Shown in pieces: positions 42,600 through 51,377 of a stretch of 64,000 nt of DNA; the first letter of the stretch is position 1; the number at the start of each line of letters is the position of its first letter. The notes below the pieces were generated by a model. That model ran no database searches. It was not told where the DNA came from and saw nothing but the letters and a program-made list of their open reading frames with translations. Origin of the DNA: Ricordea florida (Eukaryota; Cnidaria; Anthozoa; Corallimorpharia; Ricordeidae); contig OX453273.1 in assembly GCA_949710005.1 (NCBI GenBank), forward strand, positions 37,846,538-37,910,537, in the 5' to 3' direction. The position numbers and the translations under genes are program-made.

Positions 42600-43285
42600 G
42601 TACTTTCTCATTTTTTGCAATTATCATGATTATTATTATCGTATTATTATCATTATCATTTTTAATATTATTACTGGTATTGATATTATTATTAGTATTG
42701 TTATTTTTTATGTTTAACATAATATACTGTTATTGGGTTGGGGTGTATGTCCTAATCTGGGAAAAGGTATTGTTCCTCTACAACTACATGCAATTCTGTT
42801 TTTCTTGTGAATAGGGTTTGTATCATAGGAAGTAAAAATTACTCAACTCTGAACAATACCGTTTCTTCTTTTAAGCTTAGAATCTAGTCATGGTTGCCAC
42901 AGCCATAAGATCTTTAAATTTCCTGACTTTCCCCTGACAAATGTAAAATTTCCCTTACCAACTAAATTAGAAAAGTCACAAATTAGTCCTGGTAGTGACC
43001 TCCAACCTCCTCTCACAACCAACCTCTCCACCCATTTATTTAATATGCTTTCAGAAAGTCACATACAGTGTACGTGGATTGATAGTTTCTTACGATAACC
43101 AATTCATGGAAAAAGGATTGATTTTCTTGGAAACCCAAAATCAGCTTGTCATTTAATTCTACCAATCCAACACATTTCATGTCACATTCTTGACCACACC
43201 AAACCAAAGCTGAATTGGCAAGAAATAAATTAGTAGTATTAAATTTCACTTTTCCCTGACTTGATTTGAAATTCCCTTACTTTTC
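42600..43285 (-). mobile_element. Repeat family copy D, part left of Polinton 2
   Basis: Matches copy B from its (ATT)n tract to the GCTTAGAATCTAGT phrase, then runs to the Polinton 2 insertion point. The remainder continues after 58501. Confidence 0.65.
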
Positions 43286-43290
43286 ACTGA
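43286..43290. repeat. Target-site duplication of Polinton 2, left copy (ACTGA)
   Basis: ACTGA abuts the terminal AGTAGTAGTAAA. The right copy is at 58497-58501. The adjacent sixth bases do not form a 6-bp match. Confidence 0.8.
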
Positions 43291-43946
43291 AGTAGTAGTA
43301 AAATCACCGGTTCTGGCACAACTTGGATTTTACAAATTAAAATCAAATTTTTTTGGGAAAGTATCGGGAAAGTATCGGGAAAGTATCGGGAAAGTATCGG
43401 GAAAGTATCGGAAAAGTCTCGATTGGATTTTGGAAAGAAAAATCAAATTTTTTTGGGAAAGTCGGAAAGGATCTGGTTCTGGCACAACTTGGATTTTACA
43501 AATTAAAATCAAATTTTTTTGGGAAAGTATCGGGAAAGTATCGGGAAAGTATCGGGAAAGTATCGGGAAAGTATCGGAAAAGTCTCGATTGGATTTTGGA
43601 AAGAAAAATCAAATTTTTTTGGGAAAGCCGGGAAAGTACCGATCCTGGGCGCAACTTGGATTTTAAAAGTCGGAAAGGATCTGGTTCTAGAACAACTTGG
43701 ATTTTGCAAATTAAAATCAAATTTTTTTGGGAAAGTACTGGGCCTGACGTAACTGCGCAACTTGATTGAAATTGACACGAAATTATCAAGGGTTTTGCCA
43801 AGTTTTTATAACCTCCTTAACAAGTCGTGCCGACCGGCGGAGCGAGCTGTGCGAGCGGAGGGCGACCCCTCACGAGTAACTGATGAGTTTGTGATGATAC
43901 AAAACCGATACGAAAGCGATGAAAGGACCAAACACTTTGAAAAAAA
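43291..43946 (+). repeat. Polinton 2 left terminal inverted repeat
   Basis: 656 bp against 449 bp on the right. The excess comes from a tandem duplication of a ~166-bp unit (starting GGTTCTGGCACAACTTGG at 43309 and 43475) plus a further partial copy near 43650-43720. Open frames in both directions through this region are by-products of the repeats. Confidence 0.88.
43353..43585. repeat. Two arrays of a 10-bp unit (GGGAAAGTAT-C) inside the terminal repeat
   Basis: About five units at 43353-43413 and five at 43520-43582; the right terminus has one array near 58373-58430. Regular iterons of this kind near element ends could be protein-binding sites or simple slippage products. Confidence 0.75.
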
Positions 43947-43975
43947 TGAAAATAATTTCAAGATAAAAGTACAAA

Positions 43976-44671
43976 ATGAAAATGGTACAATTGGAAATTG
44001 TTTACGAAAATGGTGGAAATTTAAGTATTTGCGATTTTATCGAAGAAATAAAAGAAGACTTACATCAAAAATTATCAAAAAATCGACAATATTTTCTTGA
44101 TACCTGGGATTATGGTAGTGTTGAACCCAATGAAATAGTTTTTGAAGTAGGATATTCTAATAACGATTTTTCTCATTTGTTTGGTTTTGAAACAAAATTA
44201 GGTTTTGGCGTTGATGGAATAAGTGTTAATAAATTTGTAAAAAAAATTTTAAAAGCCGCTAATCGTGATTTTTTAAATTATGTTCCTGAATACGATTTTT
44301 CTCCGTCCGGTGATTTGTTTATTTTAAACTGGGGTGATTTTAATTATTTTCATGATGAAGATGGTTTTTATCTTGGTTACTATGACAAGGAATGCCGAAT
44401 TGACACCTTTGATGAAAAGTTTCTTATTGTAACATTATCAGTATCTGTAAGATTAAATGAATATAAGATTGCGCATAAAGAGGCGTTTTATAATGACTTT
44501 TACCATGAATTAATAGTAGTAACATGGTATCCAAAAAGAGTTATAGATTGGTGTTATGATATTGAGGAACAAGAACTTTATAATTCTTTACCATGTAATC
44601 TAAAAAGATTTGTGGATTGGTTTGTTATGATATTGATGAAAGAAATTTATAATTCTTTACAGAATGAATAA
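43976..44671 (+). CDS. Acidic protein with C-terminal WYPKRVIDWC-DIEE motif (231 aa)
   Basis: Distant relative of 9341-9877: both are acidic, Phe-rich and end in a (W)-(H/Y)-P-x-R-x-x-DWC-x-DIEE motif (here WYPKRVIDWCYDIEEQELY), followed here by a second partial repeat of the motif (RFVDWFVMI). It starts 30 bp inside the terminal repeat boundary. No known fold recognised. Confidence 0.75.
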   Translation: MKMVQLEIVYENGGNLSICDFIEEIKEDLHQKLSKNRQYFLDTWDYGSVEPNEIVFEVGYSNNDFSHLFGFETKLGFGVDGISVNKFVKKILKAANRDFLNYVPEYDFSPSGDLFILNWGDFNYFHDEDGFYLGYYDKECRIDTFDEKFLIVTLSVSVRLNEYKIAHKEAFYNDFYHELIVVTWYPKRVIDWCYDIEEQELYNSLPCNLKRFVDWFVMILMKEIYNSLQNE

Positions 44672-44713
44672 TCTTATATAACAAAAAGACCTTAAGGATC
44701 AACCACGTCGAAA

Positions 44714-45349
44714 TTATCTAAATCTTAAACTAAAAGTTATGGGGGAACCCTTAAGATCAAGTTTTTCCCATTCATTGTCTAATATGGTTAAATCAAAGTG
44801 ATTTATGACGCTATCATATTTTCGAACTGGAATTGTTGGATAATCCTTTGAGGGTATGTTCGCGAGTAGGTGTGATGGTGAGAGTTTTACAAGTTCACCA
44901 TTTTTGGTTTTGTTCAAATACGAAGACTTGTTATCAATTATACTACACATAAGTCTCAGTGGTTCCTTAATCTGGATATTTATGGGGTATAATTTACCTG
45001 GATTTATAACTTCAGGAACTCCTAAACTAATCGACAATCCTCTCGTAAGTTTAATTTTGAAGTTCTTATTTGAATAAAGATAGTCAACAGTATCAGTCTC
45101 AATTATTGTTATCTTTTCCCCGTCAGGATCATTAAGAAAGATCGATTGAATGTTACGAAGAGAGTATGTACCGGGTTGAATTATTATGAAGCCTCGATTC
45201 TTATCATTTAATATTGTCTGTTGGTCCTTGAAATTAATCAACCTTTTGGTCTTTATATTGCAATCCAGTAGTTGTATCTCTCGAAGATTTTTCAGCGGGG
45301 GATCTAAATAAATCCTAGTTTCTGAATCAAACATTGTAATACTTAACAT
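44714..45349 (-). CDS. Penton-like minor capsid protein (single jelly-roll type)
   Basis: 211 aa, beta-rich. The amino end (SITMFDSETRIYLDPPLKNLREIQLLDC) and carboxy end (HFDLTILDNEWEKLDLKGSPITFSLRF) follow the pattern of Polinton/adintovirus penton proteins, which close the capsid vertices. The assignment is from remembered family pattern, length and context. It stands apart from the other capsid genes at the left end of the element. Compare the deleted copy at 12151-12534. Confidence 0.72.
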   Translation of the reverse strand: MLSITMFDSETRIYLDPPLKNLREIQLLDCNIKTKRLINFKDQQTILNDKNRGFIIIQPGTYSLRNIQSIFLNDPDGEKITIIETDTVDYLYSNKNFKIKLTRGLSISLGVPEVINPGKLYPINIQIKEPLRLMCSIIDNKSSYLNKTKNGELVKLSPSHLLANIPSKDYPTIPVRKYDSVINHFDLTILDNEWEKLDLKGSPITFSLRFR

Positions 45350-45444
45350 TTTTCGTGTAGCGGGAAAGTCTTTAGACTGATTTGTTTTGATTACATCATA
45401 TTCATCTTTAAATCGGCTACAACGTAATTTCTGTAATCAAAACA

Positions 45445-47022
45445 TTAACGAAATAGGAACCAAGCTATTGCGCCGCCAACAACCATAAATACTATCAGAT
45501 TATCTTCATGTTGAGTTGATTTATTTTCTGGTTTAATTGTATCTGTTTGTGTTTCTTCTTTTTTAATTATAGGTTTTGGTTCCTTAGGGGTTTTCTTTGT
45601 TTCGGGTTTATGAGGTAAAGAAACCTTTGAAGATCCTAAGTTATGACTTATTCCAACAGTTTTTGTTTCGGTATTTAATGCATTATTTACCCCAAAATTC
45701 ATATCTTCAGTGGCTTTAATCAACTTGTTATTGTATCCAACCACGCTCTCTGTATTGACAATCATATTACTCGGCATCAACCACACACCAGGAGCAATAG
45801 CTAAATCAAGCCGTAATTTCGCTTCTTGTACAGCTAATTGGTACCTTTGGATAGAACTAGAAATGTCATTCTCAATCACGCTACTTTCAAATAAAGCCAA
45901 GAATTCTTGTTGTGTCTCAATCGCGCCACCACCAATGCCCACAATCGAGTTTCTAGTGTTGACTTGAGCCCCCAACACACAGTAAACAAAAGCTTCCACG
46001 GATCGATTTAATCTTCCAAGCCCTGCTTTAGTGAGTCCATTGCCACTTGTTGGGATAAACCAAGCATATTTGAAATCAGCAAAGTCATCATTACGGATGA
46101 ATGAGATTAGGTCACCCTTTTCCTTTTTACCCCCATCATCAGCGAATTTACCACCCTCGCCAGGCCATTGGTTTGCATCTTCATCATAGTTTCGAATCAC
46201 ATGAACATTTTGAAATCCTCCACCTCTTCCATGGTAGCCAGCCCCATAGTCAATGAATATGTCGCCAAGGCCATGGTTTCGCCCACCTTTCCATCTGAAA
46301 TCAGAATTATTATCTATCCCGAATTCAGCGCACAATCTTTGGTAAGCAACCTTACTGTAAGGGTTGTTGTTTATGACAAATGGCCCAGTTCCTCCCTCCG
46401 GTCGGTCATCAGGCAATGGAAGATTCAGTTCATACAATATACGTCTTATGGTGAAGTAGATGTGAAACTTTATGAATCCAGAAACCACTTTGGGATAGTT
46501 CAAGCTCTCAAAAGGGCTTATCCCACAACCAGATGTTGCGCACCATACTGCAAAGTTGAGTTGTTGCGGCCAATAATTCATATCGGGCCCGTTCAACCAT
46601 TTTCTACTTTGCTTTCCAAACTTGAAAGTAACAACTTGATTGGTAAAAACATTACGCATCTTTGCGGTGAATTTCTTCGTATTTGAAACGTATATATCTA
46701 GAAAGGTTAACATTTTTGTTAAATCAGTTGTAAAGTCATCAAAGTTAATAGCTGGTATTGAGTATGTTTGATTTGTAATGGATAAACTTTTTGGAAATGA
46801 ACCAACCTTAACTTTATTTTCTAATCCTAAATCTTTCCATAATAATGTTTTCAAATTAATAGGAAGATAATCAGTCCAAGTTTTCCCAGTAGGATCATCA
46901 TTAGACATTACAGTCATTCCATTAACTTTCCACTTAATATATCCCCCATATGAATCATTCACAAATGTAAATTTATTGAGGTTGGCGCTTGGATATCGGG
47001 TTTTGAAATCCTCAAATAACAT
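45445..47022 (-). CDS. Conserved 525-aa Polinton protein with C-terminal membrane anchor
   Basis: Homologue of 9914-11491 with the same amino-terminal domain (FKTRYPSANLNKFTFVNDSYGG), the VWCATSGCGISPFE segment and a carboxy-terminal hydrophobic helix (VFMVVGGAIAWFLFR). Between PLPD and PFVINNN it has a 7-residue stretch absent from Polinton 1 and encoded by a GC-rich mini-insertion (46386-46406). Confidence 0.86.
   Translation of the reverse strand: MLFEDFKTRYPSANLNKFTFVNDSYGGYIKWKVNGMTVMSNDDPTGKTWTDYLPINLKTLLWKDLGLENKVKVGSFPKSLSITNQTYSIPAINFDDFTTDLTKMLTFLDIYVSNTKKFTAKMRNVFTNQVVTFKFGKQSRKWLNGPDMNYWPQQLNFAVWCATSGCGISPFESLNYPKVVSGFIKFHIYFTIRRILYELNLPLPDDRPEGGTGPFVINNNPYSKVAYQRLCAEFGIDNNSDFRWKGGRNHGLGDIFIDYGAGYHGRGGGFQNVHVIRNYDEDANQWPGEGGKFADDGGKKEKGDLISFIRNDDFADFKYAWFIPTSGNGLTKAGLGRLNRSVEAFVYCVLGAQVNTRNSIVGIGGGAIETQQEFLALFESSVIENDISSSIQRYQLAVQEAKLRLDLAIAPGVWLMPSNMIVNTESVVGYNNKLIKATEDMNFGVNNALNTETKTVGISHNLGSSKVSLPHKPETKKTPKEPKPIIKKEETQTDTIKPENKSTQHEDNLIVFMVVGGAIAWFLFR
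46386..46406. repeat. GC-rich mini-insertion in the 525-aa gene
   Basis: GTTCCTCCCTCCGGTCGGT-type sequence, absent at the aligned position of Polinton 1 (near 10846). In frame. Same family as 52231-52267 but in the opposite orientation. Confidence 0.65.
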
Positions 47023-47158
47023 CTTATTCTTTTTGTTTCAGAGAATCTGGTCTTTAAACCAGAAGATTTAGAATAAGATGTAAAGTATTAATCTTCACTA
47101 GTATTTGTAATCCCCGCAAAAAAATTGCACCCAACATCAGTTCTTTCATATGAAATTT

Positions 47159-47758
47159 TTAATGTTCTTTCCCCCCGGTTAATTCTTTTAATAGATCTGC
47201 GCGAACTTCTTTCCTTATCTGGGACATGTTTAAGTTTTTTTCTGTATCTCTCCTAAATTTTTGACGAACTTCTAGTTTTAGTTTTTGAAACTTTTCCAAT
47301 TCCGCTAAAATTATTGAAAATTCTTGATCGGAAATAACATTATCTTTCAAAGCTTTTGAAACCAAATCGTTAATGGTGTTTAATTTTGATTTTGCAATTG
47401 CGGCGGTTTGTTCGTGTTTACTTACTTTATTTGAAAGTCTTTTTGATGCGTATCCAAATAAAACCGATAATCCACCAAAAACTCCGCCAACAGCCCCTAA
47501 TGGTATACCAACAACAGCACCAAAACCAGTAAGAGAGGTACCCAATCCACTTGCAGATAGGATAACTGAAAACACTCCACTACTAACACTTATTTTTGTA
47601 AATATACCTCTAGCTCGATTATACTTTTTTCTAACTTCCTCATAATGTTTAATTTCCTTCTCAAGATTTTGTAGTACTTCACATGATTTTTGTAGTCTGA
47701 AATTATTAGGATCACCATTCGTTGGTAATTGTGGATAAATTCTATTGTAGTCATCCAT
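47159..47758 (-). CDS. Coil - Gly-rich hydrophobic - coil protein (199 aa)
   Basis: Homologue of 11544-12140 with the same three-part build (GLGTSLTGFGAVVGIPLGAVGG core; KSKLNTINDLVSKALKD). Intact. An ATCTTTAAA box lies 25 bp upstream at 47784-47792. Confidence 0.86.
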   Translation of the reverse strand: MDDYNRIYPQLPTNGDPNNFRLQKSCEVLQNLEKEIKHYEEVRKKYNRARGIFTKISVSSGVFSVILSASGLGTSLTGFGAVVGIPLGAVGGVFGGLSVLFGYASKRLSNKVSKHEQTAAIAKSKLNTINDLVSKALKDNVISDQEFSIILAELEKFQKLKLEVRQKFRRDTEKNLNMSQIRKEVRADLLKELTGGKEH

Positions 47759-47796
47759 ATTGTATTTTACTGATCAACATGATATCTTTAAATTTG

Positions 47797-49005
47797 TTAC
47801 TTTCTCTTCTTTTTTATACTTTCAACAAAATACAGAACCACAGCCATTATCAACAACCATGCGTTTTTCCCCAAAAATCCAATAACCTCGCCCGCCGTTT
47901 TGAATATAAAGCTTACAATCGCTCCAACCATTCCAGGTAATATTTCACCGAGTTTCTTACCAATAGCTTTCAAACCATTTCCCACACCCCTACCCAAAGT
48001 AGATAAACCCCTTGAAAGATTAGAAACTATAACACCAATTACTACACCAACAGCACTCACAACTGCGAATACTGTAAAACCATACTTTTTAAAGATAGCC
48101 TTCACACGTTCTCGTAATGGTAGATTTTTAAGTATTTCTTCATTTTTACTCTCAAGATCAGCTATTTGTTCTTGGTTGTAAATAATACTCTTTCTTGCTA
48201 GTTCTCTAAATTTATCAACTTCATCTTTTAATCTTTCATTGCCGCGTTCTAACATTGTTAAATTTGACTGCCCCTTCTTATACTTATCTATTTCATCTTT
48301 GTATCGATTCAATTCAGCTTTAAGTTTTTCAACCTCTGTTTTAGCTAATACCTTCCGTTCTTCAGCCAAATCTAAATCGCCTTTAATTTCCTTAATTGTT
48401 TTTATTTGTTTATCAATTATAGCTCTCAACTCTTTTCTATCAGTTGTAACATATTTTTCCATTTCCTTTTCACCTTTTTCTACAATTGAGGCAAACTCAC
48501 GTAATTTATTATTTAAATCACTAATTTTTTTATTCTTTTCATTCAAATCATTACTTAGTTTTTCATTATTTTGAATAAGAGTCACAGAATCAATACCAAG
48601 TGCTCTCCTAATTGTAATAGGAAGTGAATCAATATTTTTTACCAAATCCCCATTAGATTCAATGAGTAAATGCCCCCTATTATCAACTCGATCAGTCAAT
48701 CTAACCCATACCCTTCCCACATCATCGATTCTTGCACTGAATGGTGAATTTAGTGGGTCGAAATTGTAGAATTTTTCTTTTATCTTTTGTAAAGCTCGTG
48801 ACCTATTGTCTTCTTTACTTTCATTAATAGGTGGAAGTTCTTTATCATCACCACCAAACGATGTTTCTACCACCCCCTCATCAGGGATAATTACCCTAGT
48901 GGTGGATGATATTGGTTCCATTTCAATAGTTTCACCACCATCACCATCACCATCACCTTCATCATCATAATCTCGACTCAATAGTGGAATTTTTTCTTCT
49001 GCCAT
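47797..49005 (-). CDS. Coiled-coil protein with C-terminal membrane segments (402 aa)
   Basis: Homologue of 12545-13747. The carboxy 130 residues are nearly identical, the coiled coil moderately, and the amino third diverges. The start MAEEKIPLL sits 21 bp from an exact TTTAAAGATT box, supporting this start. It also carries a version of the amino-terminal domain shared with the 525-aa protein (DPLNSPFSARIDDVGRVWVRL...LPITIRRALG). Confidence 0.86.
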   Translation of the reverse strand: MAEEKIPLLSRDYDDEGDGDGDGGETIEMEPISSTTRVIIPDEGVVETSFGGDDKELPPINESKEDNRSRALQKIKEKFYNFDPLNSPFSARIDDVGRVWVRLTDRVDNRGHLLIESNGDLVKNIDSLPITIRRALGIDSVTLIQNNEKLSNDLNEKNKKISDLNNKLREFASIVEKGEKEMEKYVTTDRKELRAIIDKQIKTIKEIKGDLDLAEERKVLAKTEVEKLKAELNRYKDEIDKYKKGQSNLTMLERGNERLKDEVDKFRELARKSIIYNQEQIADLESKNEEILKNLPLRERVKAIFKKYGFTVFAVVSAVGVVIGVIVSNLSRGLSTLGRGVGNGLKAIGKKLGEILPGMVGAIVSFIFKTAGEVIGFLGKNAWLLIMAVVLYFVESIKKKRK

Positions 49006-49026
49006 GATTTTTACTCATCAGTAAGA

Positions 49027-49036
49027 AATCTTTAAA
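49027..49036 (-). promoter_or_regulatory. TTTAAAGATT box before the 402-aa gene
   Basis: Exact box on -, 21 bp upstream of the ATG at 49005. Confidence 0.55.
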
Positions 49037-49100
49037 CCTAAAGTTATTTTGAAATTATAGAAATGAATTATGATTTCAAAATAAGAAAATAAAAATAAAA

Positions 49101-49418
49101 ATGCCGTTCTTAATGTTTAATAACCTTAAAGATTATTCAGTACATCTTTGGTTTGAAACTTTAAAGATTATTAGTAATAAAAAAACAATTTCATTTGATA
49201 ACTTGTTATTGTTAAGAAATATTGCTGTTTGGTTAAAAGATAAAGAAAAACTAGAACAATTATTTACCTTAATTAAAATGATTCGTGAATCAATTGAAAA
49301 TGGAGAATATATTTGTCTTGAAGATGAAAAAATGGAAAAAATTTTTAAGTTGGTGGATAATGATATTAATTCTGAAACTTGGGGTAAAACTTTATTGGAA
49401 GAAGAGATAATATTTTAA
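49101..49418 (+). CDS. Small helical protein of unknown role (105 aa), only in Polinton 2
   Basis: MPFLMFNNLKDYSVHLWFETLK... is highly helical and charged with no recognised motif. It lies in the gap between the 402- and 130-aa genes on the opposite strand. Polinton 1 has no sequence of this length there (only 35 bp), so it was gained or lost. The open frame and AT-rich leader with a purine-rich ATG context support it moderately. Confidence 0.6.
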   Translation: MPFLMFNNLKDYSVHLWFETLKIISNKKTISFDNLLLLRNIAVWLKDKEKLEQLFTLIKMIRESIENGEYICLEDEKMEKIFKLVDNDINSETWGKTLLEEEIIF

Positions 49419-49461
49419 TTATATAACTTTTTAATTGATGTATTACAAGTTATATAATAAT

Positions 49462-49854
49462 TTAAAATAATTTTGAAACTGCATACCCCAAAGCTAACAT
49501 TCCTCCTCCCACGTATAACATTTCCCCCGTCTTTTGATTATCGCTTGGTCTATAATAATCTGAAAATTTTGGTTCGTGCATTTCACTATATATTTCAAAA
49601 GATTGATTTGTCGTTGAAATATTTTTTGAAGCCTGGTATTTATCATCCTTTTGTTTCATTTGCCAATCAATGAGATTCTGCCTTTTTTCTTGGTATTCTG
49701 CGTAATCTTTTTGGTATTTTTCTAATGCCTTATCGTGTCTTATTTTCTCTGTATCAGTTTTATCTCCTGAGAGATATTTTGCAAGGTATGAACCACCAAC
49801 AAAGGCAGTTGCATTTAATACAGCTCCTCCTAACATCATTGCTATTGTTGCCAT
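49462..49854 (-). CDS. Small two-membrane-segment Polinton protein (130 aa)
   Basis: Near-copy of 13782-14174: amino hydrophobic helix, charged helix (RHDKALEKYQKDYAEYQEKRQNLIDW), FSDYYRPSDNQKTGEMLYVGGG and carboxy hydrophobic helix. The upstream gap to the 72-aa gene contains a GC-rich mini-insertion instead of the usual box. Confidence 0.86.
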   Translation of the reverse strand: MATIAMMLGGAVLNATAFVGGSYLAKYLSGDKTDTEKIRHDKALEKYQKDYAEYQEKRQNLIDWQMKQKDDKYQASKNISTTNQSFEIYSEMHEPKFSDYYRPSDNQKTGEMLYVGGGMLALGYAVSKLF

Positions 49855-49860
49855 GTTTCT

Positions 49861-49936
49861 TCGCTTCGATCAGGTCTATAAATCCTTAATTTGAGGTTCC
49901 TCCCCTTTAGGTCGGGTTTCCTCCTTCGCTTTCTTC
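49861..49936. repeat. GC-rich mini-insertions between the 130- and 72-aa genes
   Basis: Contains GAGGTTCCTCCCCTTT and GGTCGGGTTTCCTCC-type words related to the 18-bp unit at 52231-52267, and TTCGCTTTCTTCGCTCA. The corresponding Polinton 1 gap (14175-14197) is only 23 bp long. Confidence 0.6.
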
Positions 49937-49938
49937 GC

Positions 49939-50157
49939 TCAGTTCGGTAAAATCTTTTGATCCTCTAAATATGTTTTTAGGTACATACTACCCGACAATA
50001 CAGCAACCCATTTTGCATAATTTGTAATACTTGAGGATGGGTCGTTCATAAATGATTCTTTCATAACTTTTTTAGCTACGTAACCAACAGCAGCTGCTAA
50101 CCCAATAAGTACTGCAGAATCAGTAACAGTTTTCACAAGTTTGTTTTCGTTTGACAT
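49939..50157 (-). CDS. Small membrane protein (72 aa)
   Basis: Close to 14198-14416, with the same two hydrophobic stretches and carboxy end TYLEDQKILP. Confidence 0.84.
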   Translation of the reverse strand: MSNENKLVKTVTDSAVLIGLAAAVGYVAKKVMKESFMNDPSSSITNYAKWVAVLSGSMYLKTYLEDQKILPN

Positions 50158-50225
50158 GATTTTTTACTACATCAGTAAGAAACCTTTAGATATCTTTAGG
50201 GTTTGTAGTAAAAAATAATTTATAA

Positions 50226-50687
50226 TTACATCATTCCAATTTGTGTTTGTGGATTATGAATCTTTATGGGAGGGGCTTGAAAAGGTTGTGTTGTAACTTG
50301 AGATACCGAAGGACAAGCAGGTATTCTGTTTTTATTATCCTCCTTTTGTCGGGTTCCTTCCTTCGATCGGTATCTCATAAACATATCAAATGCTGTAAAC
50401 CCCAATCCAACAACGGATAAAACAGTAGTAAAAGATAACTCCGGAAGCCATGATTTCGATTCACCTGTTTCTTCTTCATTTTTAATCGCTGCTTGTTCTT
50501 TTTCCCGTTTCATCTGCTCCGCGGCCCGTAGGGTCTCCCTAGCTAATGCTTCTTTTGCTTTTTTATTATATTCAGCTAATTTCTTACCTGCTGCTACTTT
50601 TTTAGGATCTTTTACCTTATTTTTTGAAGAACCAACCTCTTCTTTTGGTTGGTCTCTAGTAATTTGCTCAACAACTTCTTCAGACAT
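50226..50687 (-). CDS. Lys/Glu-rich single-membrane-segment protein
   Basis: Start chosen at MSEEVV (50687), which matches Polinton 1 and lies 20 bp from an exact box; five extra upstream codons are open but unlikely. Residues 20-80 are a Lys/Ala/Glu-rich helix, then a hydrophobic helix (FTTVLSVVGLGFTAFDMFM), then a Pro/Gln-rich tail. The tail has an in-frame GC-rich insertion (KEGTRQKE, 50343-50367). It is the intact form of the gene split in Polinton 1. Confidence 0.83.
   Translation of the reverse strand: MSEEVVEQITRDQPKEEVGSSKNKVKDPKKVAAGKKLAEYNKKAKEALARETLRAAEQMKREKEQAAIKNEEETGESKSWLPELSFTTVLSVVGLGFTAFDMFMRYRSKEGTRQKEDNKNRIPACPSVSQVTTQPFQAPPIKIHNPQTQIGMM
50343..50367. repeat. GC-rich mini-insertion in the membrane-protein gene
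   Basis: GTCGGGTTCCTTCCTTCGATCGGT, in frame. Polinton 1 reads straight across at 14563-14570. Confidence 0.6.
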
Positions 50688-50707
50688 TATTTTACATATC
50701 ATTAAGG

Positions 50708-50717
50708 AATCTTTAAA
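50708..50717 (-). promoter_or_regulatory. TTTAAAGATT box before the Lys/Glu-rich membrane-protein gene
   Basis: Exact box on -, 20 bp upstream of the ATG at 50687. Confidence 0.55.
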
Positions 50718-50755
50718 CCGCTTGGGAATGATATGTAAATAAAATAATAGTATGC

Positions 50756-51310
50756 TTAGTAAACAGTATCAGTACCGATAGCATCTTGCTTAGTAGTCTG
50801 CTCAGTTTTGTTGGTATCCTCTTGAGTTTTATTCTCAGTAGTACTTGCAACTTGTTGATTTTTGTTGAATTTAATGTGTTTAGCAACCTGGAATATCCCG
50901 CTAGCAAGTGCTGCCAGTCTTCCTGCTTTCAATGCTAAGAGCCCTACAATGTTTGTTAGTTCACGATTAACCAAATCATCATTCTTCAAATCAGAACAAA
51001 GAGCTTCTATATCATCCACAGGAACAATATAAGAAATGACTTGAGAAACTAATTGAAGAGATGAATCTACCAATCCTCCGCTAATTTTTTTACCTAATAC
51101 CGCTTGATAGCGATTATAATATTTTTCTACATCTTTTTCTGATAATTTTTTTACATCTCCCAGACTCATATCAACCCCTAAATATTCCTTTGTAGTTCCA
51201 AGGGATGCTAGAATGGCTAGTGATTCTTGTTTTATTTCAAGTTCATTATCATCTTTTACATTGTCTTTTACCCCAGGTTGTTCTTCTATATAATCTTCAA
51301 CATTTGTCAT
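50756..51310 (-). CDS. Conserved Polinton protein of unknown role (184 aa)
   Basis: Homologue of 17718-18227 with the same core (SLGDVKKLSEKDVEKYYNRYQ; LKNDDLVNRELTNIVGLLAL) and a longer Thr/Lys-rich tail. No catalytic motif seen. Confidence 0.84.
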   Translation of the reverse strand: MTNVEDYIEEQPGVKDNVKDDNELEIKQESLAILASLGTTKEYLGVDMSLGDVKKLSEKDVEKYYNRYQAVLGKKISGGLVDSSLQLVSQVISYIVPVDDIEALCSDLKNDDLVNRELTNIVGLLALKAGRLAALASGIFQVAKHIKFNKNQQVASTTENKTQEDTNKTEQTTKQDAIGTDTVY

Positions 51311-51349
51311 CTTTTTGATAATACATGGGTTATTTTTAAATCACCTCAG

Positions 51350-51377
51350 GGAATACGGCGGAGCCTACCCCGAAGGG
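51350..51377. repeat. Double-hairpin mini-insertion at the ATPase 3' end
   Basis: AATACGGCGGAGCCTACCCC then GAAGGG: two small stems (GGC-GGA-GCC and CCC-CGAA-GGG). It supplies a new stop two codons earlier than in Polinton 1. The same family lies in the integrase gene at 53390-53418. Confidence 0.65.

Noticed and set aside
43353..43585. Possible CRISPR-like array
   Set aside because: Units are 10 bp and contiguous with no unique spacers, in animal DNA; simple tandem repeats.
43353..43801. Several overlapping open frames in both directions in the left end of Polinton 2
   Set aside because: They are produced by 10-bp and 166-bp tandem units and recur in three frames; the right terminus gives the same kind of frames.
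43762..44100. 112-aa frame at the inner edge of the Polinton 2 terminus
   Set aside because: Mostly inside the terminal repeat and overlaps the better supported 231-aa gene in another frame; a similar frame appears at 58040-58357.
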